Part shown: positions 26,863 through 35,700 of the stretch, piece after piece
How the letters are laid out: the number at the start of each line of letters is the position of its first letter
Position numbering within the stretch: position 1 is the first letter of the stretch
Source of the DNA: Dokdonella_A soli
GTDB lineage: Bacteria > Pseudomonadota > Gammaproteobacteria > Xanthomonadales > Rhodanobacteraceae
Assembly (NCBI RefSeq): GCF_039523175.1
Contig: NZ_BAAAEU010000004.1
Span: 186,001-250,000 of the forward strand
DNA: 64,000 nt
Direction of reading: 5' to 3'
Program-made: the position numbers and the translations under genes
The notes under the pieces: model-generated
Databases searched by the model: none
Told to the model about the DNA's origin: nothing
Seen by the model: the letters and a program-made list of their open reading frames with translations, nothing else

Positions 26863-27717
26863 ATGAAAACACCGCAAGGCCTGCAGGCGCTCATCGACGA
26901 TGGCGTCATCGATGAAGTCATCCGTCCGCTCAAGAGCGGCAAGGAGGCGTCTGTCTACGTGATCCGCTCGGGCGATGAAATCCGCTGCGCCAAGGTCTAC
27001 AAGGACATGCGCCAGCGCAGCTTCCAGGCGCGTGCGCAGTACCAGGAAGGGCGCAAGGTGCGCGGCAGCCGCGAGGCGCGCGCGATGAGCAAGAGCACGC
27101 GGTACGGCCGCAAGGAGCAGGAAACCGCCTGGAAGAACAGCGAGGTCGATGCGCTGTACCGCCTGGCGGCTGCCGGCGTGCAGGTGCCCCGGCCGTACGG
27201 GTTTTTCAATGGCGTGCTGGTGATGGAGCTGGTCACGGATGCGGAGGGACGTTCCGCCCCGCGTTTGGGCGAGGTCGAGCTTTCAGCCGAACAGGCGCGC
27301 GCTTACCACACGTTCCTGATTCGCCAGATCGCACTGATGTTGTGCGCCGGCCTGATCCACGGCGATCTTTCCGAATACAACGTGCTGGTCGCGCCGCACG
27401 GCCCGGTCATCATCGATCTGCCGCAGGCGGTCGATGCGGCTGGAAACAACAGCGCCCTGGCGATGCTCGAGCGCGATGTGGCCAACATCAGCGCGTGCCT
27501 CGGCCGATTCGCACCGGAGTTGCTCGCCACCGACCATGCCCGGGAGATGTGGGCGCTGTTCGAAAACGGTGAACTTCGACCGGACAGCGAGCTGACCGGG
27601 CTGTTCGCGCATGACGAAACGCCGGCCGATGTCGCCGCCGTGATGGACGCCATCAACGACGCGCGCGCTGAAGCGATCATCCGCCAGCAGGGGCGTGAGG
27701 CGGCGGCTGCAGAGTAG
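26863..27717 (+). CDS. RIO1-like atypical serine protein kinase
   Basis: The 284-residue product has the RIO fold: P-loop-like KSGKEASVYVIRSG, the catalytic Lys in CAKVYK, the catalytic loop LMLCAGLIHGDLSEYNVLV (Asp as base) and the metal motif VIIDLPQAVD. These DLPQ-type bacterial enzymes (PA4780 class in Pseudomonas) are known in Gammaproteobacteria, but their targets are unclear. The ATG after GAGTTCC is the first sensible start; a possible -10 TAAACT is 65 bases upstream. Confidence 0.9.
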   Translation: MKTPQGLQALIDDGVIDEVIRPLKSGKEASVYVIRSGDEIRCAKVYKDMRQRSFQARAQYQEGRKVRGSREARAMSKSTRYGRKEQETAWKNSEVDALYRLAAAGVQVPRPYGFFNGVLVMELVTDAEGRSAPRLGEVELSAEQARAYHTFLIRQIALMLCAGLIHGDLSEYNVLVAPHGPVIIDLPQAVDAAGNNSALAMLERDVANISACLGRFAPELLATDHAREMWALFENGELRPDSELTGLFAHDETPADVAAVMDAINDARAEAIIRQQGREAAAAE

Positions 27718-27823
27718 CGACACGGCGCGTTTTGAAGCCCTCCCTTCAAGGGGCGAGTCGGGTGGGGATGGTGTTCGCCGTAGGCATCGCGGTAGGCATT
27801 TGTGCCACTTCCCCTCACCCCGA

Positions 27824-27875
27824 CCCTCTCCCCGGAGGGGAGAGGGAGAACAACCGCCACCTCTCACCGGAGAGG
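27824..27875. repeat. Two consecutive CCTCTC...GAGAGG palindromes (REP-like)
   Basis: The first palindrome is CCCTCTCCCC-GGA-GGGGAGAGGG (27824-27846), with 10-base arms. The second is CCTCTC-ACCG-GAGAGG (27860-27875). They sit in the intergenic space between convergent genes and are preceded by ACTTCCCCTCACCCCGA. A related hairpin with the same core is found at 38060. These look like members of an extragenic palindromic repeat family and may also serve as a bidirectional terminator. Confidence 0.7.
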
Positions 27876-27884
27876 GAGTAGCGC

Positions 27885-29066
27885 TCAGACTGCTCCGCCG
27901 CAAGCGTGTCCCGAAGCCCACGCCCATTGGAAGTTGTAGCCGCCGAGCCAGCCGGTCACGTCGACGACCTCGCCGATGAAATACAGGCCCGGCACACGTT
28001 TCGATTGCATCGTCGTTGAAGACAATTCATCGGTGTCCACGCCGCCGAGCGTGACTTCGGCGGTGCGATAGCCCTCGGTGCCGCTCGCGACCAGCGGCCA
28101 GTCGCCAAGCAGATCCGCGATCGTACGCAGCTCGGCCTCGTGGTACTGGCGCATCGGCTTGTTCGCGAGCCAGTGCTCGCACAAGCGCTGTGCGAAGCGT
28201 TTCGGGATGCAATCAGCGAGCACCGTCTTCAATTCGCTCGCAGGGCGCTCGGCGCGCTGCATCTGCAGCCATGTGAACGTGTCCTCGTTCGGCAGCAGAT
28301 CCAGGCGCAGGTCGTCGCCGGGATTCCAGTACGAGGAAATCTGCAGGATCGAAGGCCCGCTGATGCCGCGGTGCGTGACCAGCATGAAGTTGCGGAAGCT
28401 CACGCCATTGCAGCGCGCCTCGACCGGCAGCGCGACGCCGGCGAGATCGGCGAGGCGTTCCTGGTGCTTGCCGCTCAAGGTCAGTGGCACGAGGCCGGCG
28501 CGCGTCGGCAGCACGTTGTGGCCGAACTGCCGCGCGAGCTCATAGCCGAAACCGCTCGCTCCCATGCTCGGGATCGACAGGCCACCGCTGGCGACGACCA
28601 GCGCCGGCGCGGTGAACGCGCCGCGCGCGGTGTCGACGTGAAAGCCGGCGTCGCCATGGCGCACCTTTTCTATCGAGCAGCTCGTCTCGATGCGCACGCC
28701 GGCCTCCGCGCATTCGTCGAGCAGCATGCGCACGATCTGCTTCGAGGAATCGTCGCAGAACAGCTGGCCGAGTTCCTTCTCGTGGTACGCGATGCGGTGG
28801 CGCTCGACCATCGCGATGAAATCGGCGGGCGTGTAGCGGGCCAATGCGGACTTGCAGAAATGCGGGTTCGTTGACAGGTAATTCGCCGGCGTCGCGCCAG
28901 TGTTGGTGAAATTGCAGCGTCCGCCGCCCGACATCAGTATCTTCTTGCCGACGCGGTTCGCGTGTTCGACGACCAGCACGCGCCGACCGCGCGCGCCTGC
29001 CGCGATCGCGCACATCAGGCCGGCCGCGCCGGCGCCGACGATCAGGACGTCGAATGATTCCGCCAT
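27885..29066 (-). CDS. HI0933/BaiN-type NAD(P)/FAD-dependent oxidoreductase
   Basis: The 393-residue product has the FAD motif VLIVGAGAAGLMCAIAAGARG, followed by GKKILMSGGGRCNFTNT, which is a near-perfect signature of the HI0933/YhiN family. Further family blocks are GLSIPSMGASGFGYELA, THRGISGPSILQISSYW and the end GWLGGYNFQWAWASGHA. Substrates are not known for most members. Its start lies four bases from the YaeQ stop, so the two are one transcript. Confidence 0.9.
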   Translation of the reverse strand: MAESFDVLIVGAGAAGLMCAIAAGARGRRVLVVEHANRVGKKILMSGGGRCNFTNTGATPANYLSTNPHFCKSALARYTPADFIAMVERHRIAYHEKELGQLFCDDSSKQIVRMLLDECAEAGVRIETSCSIEKVRHGDAGFHVDTARGAFTAPALVVASGGLSIPSMGASGFGYELARQFGHNVLPTRAGLVPLTLSGKHQERLADLAGVALPVEARCNGVSFRNFMLVTHRGISGPSILQISSYWNPGDDLRLDLLPNEDTFTWLQMQRAERPASELKTVLADCIPKRFAQRLCEHWLANKPMRQYHEAELRTIADLLGDWPLVASGTEGYRTAEVTLGGVDTDELSSTTMQSKRVPGLYFIGEVVDVTGWLGGYNFQWAWASGHACGGAV

Positions 29067-29070
29067 GCGC

Positions 29071-29631
29071 TCAACGGGTCGTCGCGACTGGGGCGATGCG
29101 CACGATCGGATCGAGGCTGATGGCGGCGCCGTCGTCGCCAAATATCTGCACCTGACCATCCTGGATCATGCATTGCAGGCGCATGCCGCGATCGGCCGAC
29201 GCGGCGAGCGCGTCGCTGGCGGCCGTGGGGATATCGATCACGGTGAGATTCTTTGCACGCGACAGCGTCGCGCTGGTTTTGTCCCACCACAGATCTGCGG
29301 CACGGCCCCCATAGTTGACCACCACGACCTGGCGCGCTCGGCCGCACGCCTTGCGCACGCGCTGCTCGTCAGGCTGGCCGAGCTCGATCCACTGCTCGAT
29401 CTCGCCGGTGCGGTCCTTGCGCCACAAGTCCGGCTCGTCGTCGCTGCTGATACCCTTGCCGAACTCGAGGCGCTCGTCCGCATGCAGCGCGAACGCGAGC
29501 ACGCGCACCATCAGGCGCACGGCGGTTTCGGACGGATGCCGCGCCAGCGTCAGAGAGTGGGTCGCGTAGTAGTGGCGATCCATGTCGGTGATCTGCAGCT
29601 CGACCTTGTAGATGGTGGCGTTGAGCGCCAT
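29071..29631 (-). CDS. yaeQ: YaeQ family protein
   Basis: The 186-residue product matches YaeQ, a restriction-endonuclease-like (PD-(D/E)xK) fold of uncertain function: MALNATIYKVELQITDMDRHYYATHSL, LTLARHPSET, and the mid-protein FGKGIS...DEPDLWRKD stretch. It starts at the second sensible ATG, with GAAAGGC close upstream; a further ATG seven codons before is less likely. Upstream it is followed by the gap to YkgJ. The promoter is presumably in that 66-base gap. Confidence 0.9.
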   Translation of the reverse strand: MALNATIYKVELQITDMDRHYYATHSLTLARHPSETAVRLMVRVLAFALHADERLEFGKGISSDDEPDLWRKDRTGEIEQWIELGQPDEQRVRKACGRARQVVVVNYGGRAADLWWDKTSATLSRAKNLTVIDIPTAASDALAASADRGMRLQCMIQDGQVQIFGDDGAAISLDPIVRIAPVATTR

Positions 29632-29697
29632 GCCTTTCGTCCCTGGAAACAAAGCGGCGATTGTAGGCGTTGCCCGTCCGGCGCGGGTCGCGCATCG

Positions 29698-30042
29698 CTA
29701 CGCGCAGTCGATCACGGTGACCGGAATGGAGGCGCCCGATTCGCCGAACCATGCCGCGCGTTCGTCGCGGCAACCGTCGCCGCCCATCGCGAACGCGGCG
29801 CAGATCTGCGGGCGGCGCGCGTAGATCGTGCAGCGCATGCTGTGCCGGTCGAGCGCCACGCACCAGCCATCGTCGGCTTTCGCGACGATCTCCAGGCCAT
29901 GTTCGTCGCGATCGCTCGCCCACAGCGGAACCGAGTCGCCGGGCAGCAACAGCACGGGCAGCCGGCAGCAGACGGCCTCGCAGTCGGCGCAGCGGATCGC
30001 GGGGTCGATGGGTTCGGCGTGGGAATGGGAATCGGTGTACAT
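29698..30042 (-). CDS. YkgJ-type cysteine cluster protein
   Basis: This 114-residue protein has CADCEAVCC near the N terminus and MRCTIYARRPQICAAFAMGGDGC later. That is the Cys pattern of UPF0153 (YkgJ), thought to bind zinc or an iron-sulfur cluster. Two family features are clear: the Cys cluster near residue 18 and the C(T/R)IYxxRPxxC motif. Function is unknown. It is divergent from the pseudouridine synthase. Confidence 0.85.
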   Translation of the reverse strand: MYTDSHSHAEPIDPAIRCADCEAVCCRLPVLLLPGDSVPLWASDRDEHGLEIVAKADDGWCVALDRHSMRCTIYARRPQICAAFAMGGDGCRDERAAWFGESGASIPVTVIDCA

Positions 30043-30123
30043 GACCGTCCATTATCATGGTTTCCGCGGCCCGTGATGTTACGGGCCACCTTCCGCACCG
30101 ACCGATCAGCGAGCAGAGGCTGC

Positions 30124-31020
30124 GTGCCCGGACAATATCCCTTGCGCAATGGCGTGGCGGCGAGCGCGCTGCAGCTTCCGCCGGGCGCGTGGTCGACCGT
30201 GCTCGATTGCCTGTGCGCGCATTTCCCGGCGATCAGCCGGGAACGGTGGCTGAGCCGCATCGAGCGTGCGCGCGTGCTGGATGCGTCCGGCGTGCCGATC
30301 GACGCACACACGCCGTACCGGGTCGGTATTCGCATCCACTACTACCGCGAAGTCGCGTCGGAGGCGCCGATTCCATTTGCGGAAACAGTGCTGCATGCCG
30401 ATGCGCATCTGGTCGTCGCCGACAAGCCGCATTTCCTGCCGGTGACGCCGGCCGGCATCCACGTCGAGGAGACCTTGCTCGCGCGCTTGATCCGGCGCCT
30501 CGGCAATCCGGAGCTGGCGCCTTTGCATCGCATCGACCGCGGCACTGCGGGGCTGGTCCTGTTCTCGGCGGATCGCGACAGCCGCTCGCACTACCAGGCG
30601 CTGTTCCGTACCCGCCGGATCGAGAAGCGCTATGAGGCGTTGGCGCCGGCGCTGCCGCAGCTGACGTTCCCGCTCACGAGGAGCAGCCGCATCGAGGCCG
30701 GCGAGCCGTTCTTCCGGATGCGCGACGTCGCAGGCGTACCGAACGCCGAAACGCGCATCGAAGTGATTGCGTGCGAGGGCGACATCTGGCGCTATGCGCT
30801 CTATCCGGTCAGCGGACGCAAGCATCAGCTGCGCGTGCATATGGCGGCGCTCGGCGCCGCGATCGTCAACGATGATTTCTATCCGCGGCTGGCCGACGCG
30901 CGTGCTCCCGGCAGTGCCGACGACTACAGCCGGCCATTGAAACTGCTGGCGCAGGCCGTCGACTTCATCGATCCGCTCAGCGGTGCGGCACGGCGATTCG
31001 AGAGCCGGCTGAGCTTGTAA
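30124..31020 (+). CDS. RluA-family pseudouridine synthase
   Basis: A 298-residue enzyme with no S4 domain. The catalytic Asp is in PLHRIDRGTAGLVLFS and the second block is HYQALFRTRRIEKRYEAL. The late motif SGRKHQLRVHMAALG is typical of RluA-type proteins. I prefer the GTG start because PLRNGVAAS matches the family N terminus; an ATG 16 codons upstream is possible. Substrate (rRNA or tRNA) cannot be assigned. Confidence 0.86.
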   Translation: MPGQYPLRNGVAASALQLPPGAWSTVLDCLCAHFPAISRERWLSRIERARVLDASGVPIDAHTPYRVGIRIHYYREVASEAPIPFAETVLHADAHLVVADKPHFLPVTPAGIHVEETLLARLIRRLGNPELAPLHRIDRGTAGLVLFSADRDSRSHYQALFRTRRIEKRYEALAPALPQLTFPLTRSSRIEAGEPFFRMRDVAGVPNAETRIEVIACEGDIWRYALYPVSGRKHQLRVHMAALGAAIVNDDFYPRLADARAPGSADDYSRPLKLLAQAVDFIDPLSGAARRFESRLSL

Positions 31021-31035
31021 TTCACGCCGGCCCGT

Positions 31036-32259
31036 TCAGACGCATCGCCCGGCGATGCGGACTTCCCGCGCCAATGCGCCGCCGATCCAGTAGCAGAGAT
31101 CCGCCGGACGCTCGACGCCCCAGACCACGAAGTCGGCGCGTTGGCCGACCGCCAGCGTACCGCGATCGGCCAGACCGAGCGCGCGCGCCGCGTTGATGGT
31201 TGCACCACGCAATGCTTCCTCCGGTGTCAGGCGGAACAGCGTGCAGGCCATGTTCATCGCCAGACGCAGCGACAACAGCGGTGAGGTACCGGGATTGAGA
31301 TCGGTCGCGATCGCGATCGGCACACGATGCGTGCGAAACGCGTCGATCGGCGGCAGTTTCGTTTCGCGCAATGCGTAGAACGCACCCGGCAGCAGCACCG
31401 CGACGCTGCCGGACGCAGCCATCGCGAGCACACCGGCTTCGCTGGTGTATTCGAGGTGGTCGGCCGAGAGTGCGCCGAATTCCGCGGCGAGCGCGGCGCC
31501 GCCGAGATCGGACAGCTGATCCGCGTGCAGCTTCACGCGCAAGCCCAGTTCACGCGCCTTCGTGAACACGCGGCGCGTCTGCTCCGGCGTGAACGCGATC
31601 TTTTCGCAGAACGCGTCGGCCGCGTCGGCAAGCTGCTCGCGAGCAATCGCCGGCAACATGACCTCGCAGACCTGAGCGATATAGTCGTCCTGGCGCCCGG
31701 TGAATTCCGGCGGCAATGCGTGCGCGCCAAGAAAGGTCGTGCGCACGCCAATGCCGAGTTCGTCGCCGATGCGACGCGCGACACGCAGCATCCGGCGTTC
31801 GCTGTCGAGATCGAGGCCATAGCCGGACTTGATCTCGAGCGTTGTCACGCCATCGGCAAGCAACGCGCGCGCACGCGGCAAGGACTGCGCGAGCAGGGCG
31901 TCTTCATCGGCAGCGCGCGTCGCACGCACGGTCGACATGATGCCGCCACCGGTGCGCGCAATCTCCTCATAGTTCGCGCCGTTCAGGCGCTGCTCGAATT
32001 CACCGGCGCGATCGCCGCCGAATACCAGGTGCGTGTGGCAGTCGATCAGGCCCGGCGTGACCCAGGCGTTGCCGGCTGATGCCACCTGCGCCGCGAGCCG
32101 ATCCGGACGATCCGGAAGATCCGCCTGTGCGCCGGCGAACGCCAGCACGCCATCCTTCCACGCGAGTGCGCCGCGTTCGATCGCGCCGTAGGGCACGCCG
32201 TTGTCGGTCATCGTTGCGAGCCGGCAGTCCAGCAGCAGTCCGTCCCAGTGCATGCTCAT
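31036..32259 (-). CDS. hutI: Imidazolonepropionase
   Basis: The 407-residue product belongs to the amidohydrolase family: metal-binding HTHLVFGG after GLIDC, the imidazolonepropionase block RTGGGIMSTVRATRAA, the signature LEIKSGYGLD, FLGAHALPPEF, and CEKIAFTPEQ. It hydrolyses imidazolone propionate to N-formimidoyl-L-glutamate in histidine degradation. Its ATG overlaps the stop of a small gene (ATGA), so they are coupled. It is divergent from hutF, which acts on its product. Confidence 0.95.
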   Translation of the reverse strand: MSMHWDGLLLDCRLATMTDNGVPYGAIERGALAWKDGVLAFAGAQADLPDRPDRLAAQVASAGNAWVTPGLIDCHTHLVFGGDRAGEFEQRLNGANYEEIARTGGGIMSTVRATRAADEDALLAQSLPRARALLADGVTTLEIKSGYGLDLDSERRMLRVARRIGDELGIGVRTTFLGAHALPPEFTGRQDDYIAQVCEVMLPAIAREQLADAADAFCEKIAFTPEQTRRVFTKARELGLRVKLHADQLSDLGGAALAAEFGALSADHLEYTSEAGVLAMAASGSVAVLLPGAFYALRETKLPPIDAFRTHRVPIAIATDLNPGTSPLLSLRLAMNMACTLFRLTPEEALRGATINAARALGLADRGTLAVGQRADFVVWGVERPADLCYWIGGALAREVRIAGRCV

Positions 32260-32432
32260 CCGGCGGCTTCCTTTGGGGACAAATCGGATTTCGACCAGGT
32301 GTTGGCCTGCTCGAACTCGGCGACCAGGGCCGCCACGCTCCAGAAAACGATGCGTTGCCGCCGTTGCAGCGGTAACGGCCACTCGTGTTGCGTAAACCGT
32401 TCGATACGCGTGGTCGGTTCTGCTTGGTTCAT
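32256..32432 (-). CDS. Small protein (58 aa) translationally coupled to hutI
   Basis: The 58-residue product is MNQAEPTTRIERFTQHEW... with a central hydrophobic helix (IVFWSVAALVAEFEQAN). Its stop overlaps the hutI ATG by four bases. I do not recognise it. The arrangement implies a function near histidine use, but a simple leader peptide is also possible. The start is ATG with a weak upstream purine run. Confidence 0.5.
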   Translation of the reverse strand: MNQAEPTTRIERFTQHEWPLPLQRRQRIVFWSVAALVAEFEQANTWSKSDLSPKEAAG

Positions 32433-32532
32433 ATCCGCTAGTGTCGCGTCTGCGCGCGCGCGCGCCAAGCGATGGGGTGGAAATGACGCCGTTGCGCGGC
32501 TAGGCTCGCCGCTCCGCCCGCACGGATTGGTC

Positions 32533-33942
32533 ATGGACGTCAGCCAGCATTTCGCCGATCACGCCTGGTTGCCGCACGGCTTCGCGGCGGACGTGCGCAT
32601 CGACGTCGACCGGGGGCGCCATCTGCCCGGCGCATTGCTCGCCGTCGAGGCGGGCGCCCCGCGCGCAAACTCCGCGTACCTCGGTCGCTACGTCGTACCC
32701 GGCATGCCGAATCTGCATTCGCACGCGTTCCAGCGTGCGATGGCCGGACTCGCTGAGAGGCGTGGGGAAGGCGAGGACAGCTTCTGGAGCTGGCGCGAGG
32801 TGATGTATGCGTTCGCCGGGCGCATCGGACCGGACGACCTGCGCGCGATCGCGGCGCAGCTGTATGTCGAGATGCTGAAGGCGGGCTACACGCAGGTCTG
32901 CGAGTTCCACTACCTGCATCACCAGCCGGACGGAAAGCCCTATGCCGATCCGGCCGCGATGTCGCTGGCGCTGGTCGAGGCGGCGCACGAGGCGGGCATC
33001 GGCCTGACCCTGTTGCCGACGCTGTATATGACGGGTGGCTTCGACGGACGTCCGTTGACCGAGCGCCAGCGTCGCTTCGGCCACGATGTCGACGGCTATC
33101 TGTGGCTCGTCGAACAGTTGCGGGCGCTGGAGGCGCCGATGGTGCGCGTGGGCATCGCGCTGCATTCATTGCGTGCGGTGCCCGAGGATGCTCTGCGCGC
33201 GGTCCTCGACACCGATATTGCGCGCAGCGGGCCGATCCACATCCATATCGCCGAGCAGATCGGCGAGGTGCAGGACTGTCTCGCGATCCGCAACGCGCGT
33301 CCGGTCGAGTGGCTGCTCGATCACGCCGCCGTCGATTTTCGTTGGTGCCTCGTGCATGCCACGCACATGACCGAGACGGAAACACGGCGTCTCGCCGCAA
33401 CCGGTGCGGTGGCAGGTCTCTGTCCGACTACCGAGGCAAATCTCGGCGACGGGCTGTTTCCGCTGAAGGCGTACCTCGATGCCGGCGGTGCGATCGGCAT
33501 CGGCTCGGACAGTCATATCTCGGTGTCGCCGGTCGAGGAACTGCGCTGGCTCGAGTATGGGCAACGGCTGATCACGCGTCATCGCAATGTCAGTGCGAAT
33601 GCGACGATGCCGAGCACTGGCGAGATGCTGTTCGCACGGGCTCTCGCAGGTGGCGCGCAAGCTGCTGGCGCAGCGGTTGGCCGACTCGAAGGCGTTGGCC
33701 CCGAGTCGTCGTCGCACGGCTCACGTGCCGACCTCGTGGTACTCGATGACGCCTCACCGTTGCTCGCCGGCCGCGATCCCGCACATGTCGTCGACACGTG
33801 GCTGTTTGCTGGCAACACGAACCTCGTGCGCGACGTGATGGTCGCCGGCGACTGGGTCGTTCGCGATGGCCGTCATCGCGACGAGCAGCGCATCGCCACG
33901 CGTTACCGCGAGGTCGTCGAGCGACTCGCGCGCACGGGCTGA
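32533..33942 (+). CDS. hutF: Formimidoylglutamate deiminase
   Basis: The 469-residue product is an amidohydrolase with the metal motif PNLHSHAFQRAMAGLAERRG, the family block SFWSWREVMYAF, the internal HIHIAEQIGEV and LCPTTEANLGDG, and the late GIGSDSHISVSPVEEL. HutF converts formimidoylglutamate to N-formylglutamate, the alternative to HutG in the five-enzyme route. Its 3' end overlaps the convergent LysR gene by 40 bases. The divergent hutI gene is 100 bases away. Confidence 0.93.
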   Translation: MDVSQHFADHAWLPHGFAADVRIDVDRGRHLPGALLAVEAGAPRANSAYLGRYVVPGMPNLHSHAFQRAMAGLAERRGEGEDSFWSWREVMYAFAGRIGPDDLRAIAAQLYVEMLKAGYTQVCEFHYLHHQPDGKPYADPAAMSLALVEAAHEAGIGLTLLPTLYMTGGFDGRPLTERQRRFGHDVDGYLWLVEQLRALEAPMVRVGIALHSLRAVPEDALRAVLDTDIARSGPIHIHIAEQIGEVQDCLAIRNARPVEWLLDHAAVDFRWCLVHATHMTETETRRLAATGAVAGLCPTTEANLGDGLFPLKAYLDAGGAIGIGSDSHISVSPVEELRWLEYGQRLITRHRNVSANATMPSTGEMLFARALAGGAQAAGAAVGRLEGVGPESSSHGSRADLVVLDDASPLLAGRDPAHVVDTWLFAGNTNLVRDVMVAGDWVVRDGRHRDEQRIATRYREVVERLARTG

Positions 33943-34862
33943 AGCGGCGCGTTCAGGCGCGCGCGCAGGAAGTCGGCAAACACGCGTAGTTTCGGCGCGA
34001 GCTGAGCGCGACTCGGGTAGTAGAGGTAGAAGCCGTCGTACGGCGGCAGGAACGCATCGAGCACGCTGACCAGGGTTCCTGCCGCGAGTTGTTTGCGCAC
34101 CAGCGGCTCCATCGTGTGCACCAGGCCAACGCCATGCGTTGCGGCACGCAACAACAGCGAGTGGTCATTGCAGATCACGCTGCCTTCGACCCCGATCTCG
34201 AACCAGCGCCCGCGTTCGCAGAACTCCCACCGATAAGTTGCGCCCCCCAGCGAGAAGCGGGAGCGCAGGCAGTTGTGCGACTGCAGCTCGCGCGGATGCT
34301 GGGGCGTTCCACACTGGGCGAAATAAGCCGGCGCCCCGACCACGACCGAACGCTGCGCGCCGCCGAGCGGCAACGCGACCATGTCGCGCTGCACCTTCTC
34401 GCCGAGCCGGATGCCGGCATCGAGACCCTGGGTCACCAGATCATTGAGCGAACTGTCGACATGGATGTCGAGGCAAATGTCCGGATAGGCCGCGAGGAAA
34501 TCCGCCAGATGCGGTTCCAGCAGCGCCGGCACGCCGACCTGTGGCGCGGTGATGCGCAAGGTGCCGGCGGGCCGCTCGCGCTGCTGGCGCAGGTCGCCGA
34601 TCGCGGTATCAATCTCGGAGAGCGCGGGTTCGACGCGCGTAAGCAGCGCGGCGCCGGCCTCGGTCAGTCCGACGCGGCGTGTGGTGCGGTTGAGCAGGCG
34701 CACGCCGAGCCGGGTCTCGAGCCCGCGGATCGTCTGCGACAGCGCGGACGGCGAGACTTCCAGCTCGCGCGCGGCGCTGGTGAAGCTGCCGTGTGCAGCG
34801 ACCCGTGCGAACGCGAGCAGCGCGGGGAGCTGGTCCGGAGTGATTGTGAAGGAGGGCTTCAT
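33903..34862 (-). CDS. LysR family transcriptional regulator
   Basis: A 319-residue LysR protein. The helix-turn-helix is at residues 10-70 (FARVAAHGSFTSAARELEVSPSALSQTIRGLE), followed by LLNRTTRRVGLTEAG. The co-inducer domain has ITAPQVGVPALLEPHLADF. It is divergent from the SDR gene with 80 bases between starts, so it most likely regulates the SDR-aldo/keto reductase pair and itself. Its 3' end overlaps hutF on the opposite strand by 40 bases. Confidence 0.9.
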   Translation of the reverse strand: MKPSFTITPDQLPALLAFARVAAHGSFTSAARELEVSPSALSQTIRGLETRLGVRLLNRTTRRVGLTEAGAALLTRVEPALSEIDTAIGDLRQQRERPAGTLRITAPQVGVPALLEPHLADFLAAYPDICLDIHVDSSLNDLVTQGLDAGIRLGEKVQRDMVALPLGGAQRSVVVGAPAYFAQCGTPQHPRELQSHNCLRSRFSLGGATYRWEFCERGRWFEIGVEGSVICNDHSLLLRAATHGVGLVHTMEPLVRKQLAAGTLVSVLDAFLPPYDGFYLYYPSRAQLAPKLRVFADFLRARLNAPLQPVRASRSTTSR

Positions 34863-34942
34863 GACGCATGCGCATCGTCGGGGTTTTTCGACGCAGTCGC
34901 AAGGCGCAGGATACGCGTCCTCTCGTTGCAGGAATTCCCACG

Positions 34943-35689
34943 ATGAAAACCCTCGACAGCCGTGTGGCGCTGGTCACCGGAGCCTCGTCCGGCATCGGCG
35001 AGGCGACCGCGGTCGCGTTGGCCGAAGCGGGCGCCAGGGTCGCGATCGCGGCTCGCCGGCGCGATCGCCTAGACGAACTCGCGAATCGCCTACGCAAGCT
35101 CGGCGCCGAACCACTGGTGCTGGAGGCGGATCTGCTCGACGAGCACGAAGCGCAACGCATCGTCGCCGAGACCGAGGCCCGGTACGGCAGACTCGACATC
35201 CTCGTCAACAACGCCGGTGTGATGTATCTGGAGCCGGTCGCCGACGCCGATCTCGGTCGCTGGCGCCGCATGCTGGAATTGAACGTGCTCAGCCTGATCG
35301 CGTCGACGCAGGCCGCATTGCGCGGCATGCGCGCAAGGGGCAGCGGCGACATCGTGAATATCGCCTCGACCGCGGGTCGCGTCGCGAATCCGAACGGCGC
35401 TGGCTACTCGGCGACGAAGTTCGGCGTGGTCGCGTTTTCCGAGGCGTTGCGTCGCGAGGTCCATCGCGACGGCGTGCGCGTCAGTGTCGTCGAGCCCGGC
35501 GCTGTCGCAACGGAATTGCGCGATCACATCGGCAATCCGGCCGTGAAGGAGGCGATCGAAACCTGGGCCGAAAGCCTGCGCCAGCTGCAGCCGGCCGACA
35601 TCGCCGAAGCCATTCTGTTCTGTGTAACCCGGCCGTCGCACGTCAGCATCAACGAGGTGCTGATGCGGCCGACCGATCAGGAACGTTGA
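34943..35689 (+). CDS. Short-chain dehydrogenase/reductase
   Basis: The 248-residue product has the classical SDR motifs: coenzyme TGASSGIGEAT, NNAGV, the catalytic YSATK with Ser in NIASTAG, and the late VEPGAVATEL. An Arg pair after the nucleotide loop (AARRRDRL) suggests NADP(H) preference. The ATG with AGGAA upstream is the start. It is followed by an aldo/keto reductase 11 bases later and is divergent from a LysR regulator, which is a common redox-response arrangement. Confidence 0.9.
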   Translation: MKTLDSRVALVTGASSGIGEATAVALAEAGARVAIAARRRDRLDELANRLRKLGAEPLVLEADLLDEHEAQRIVAETEARYGRLDILVNNAGVMYLEPVADADLGRWRRMLELNVLSLIASTQAALRGMRARGSGDIVNIASTAGRVANPNGAGYSATKFGVVAFSEALRREVHRDGVRVSVVEPGAVATELRDHIGNPAVKEAIETWAESLRQLQPADIAEAILFCVTRPSHVSINEVLMRPTDQER

Positions 35690-35700
35690 CAAAGGAGCTT

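Noticed and set aside
28900..30075. A long upstream extension in frame with the RluA-like synthase
   Set aside because: It lies antisense to YaeQ and YkgJ, both supported by family motifs; the synthase start is placed by its conserved N terminus.
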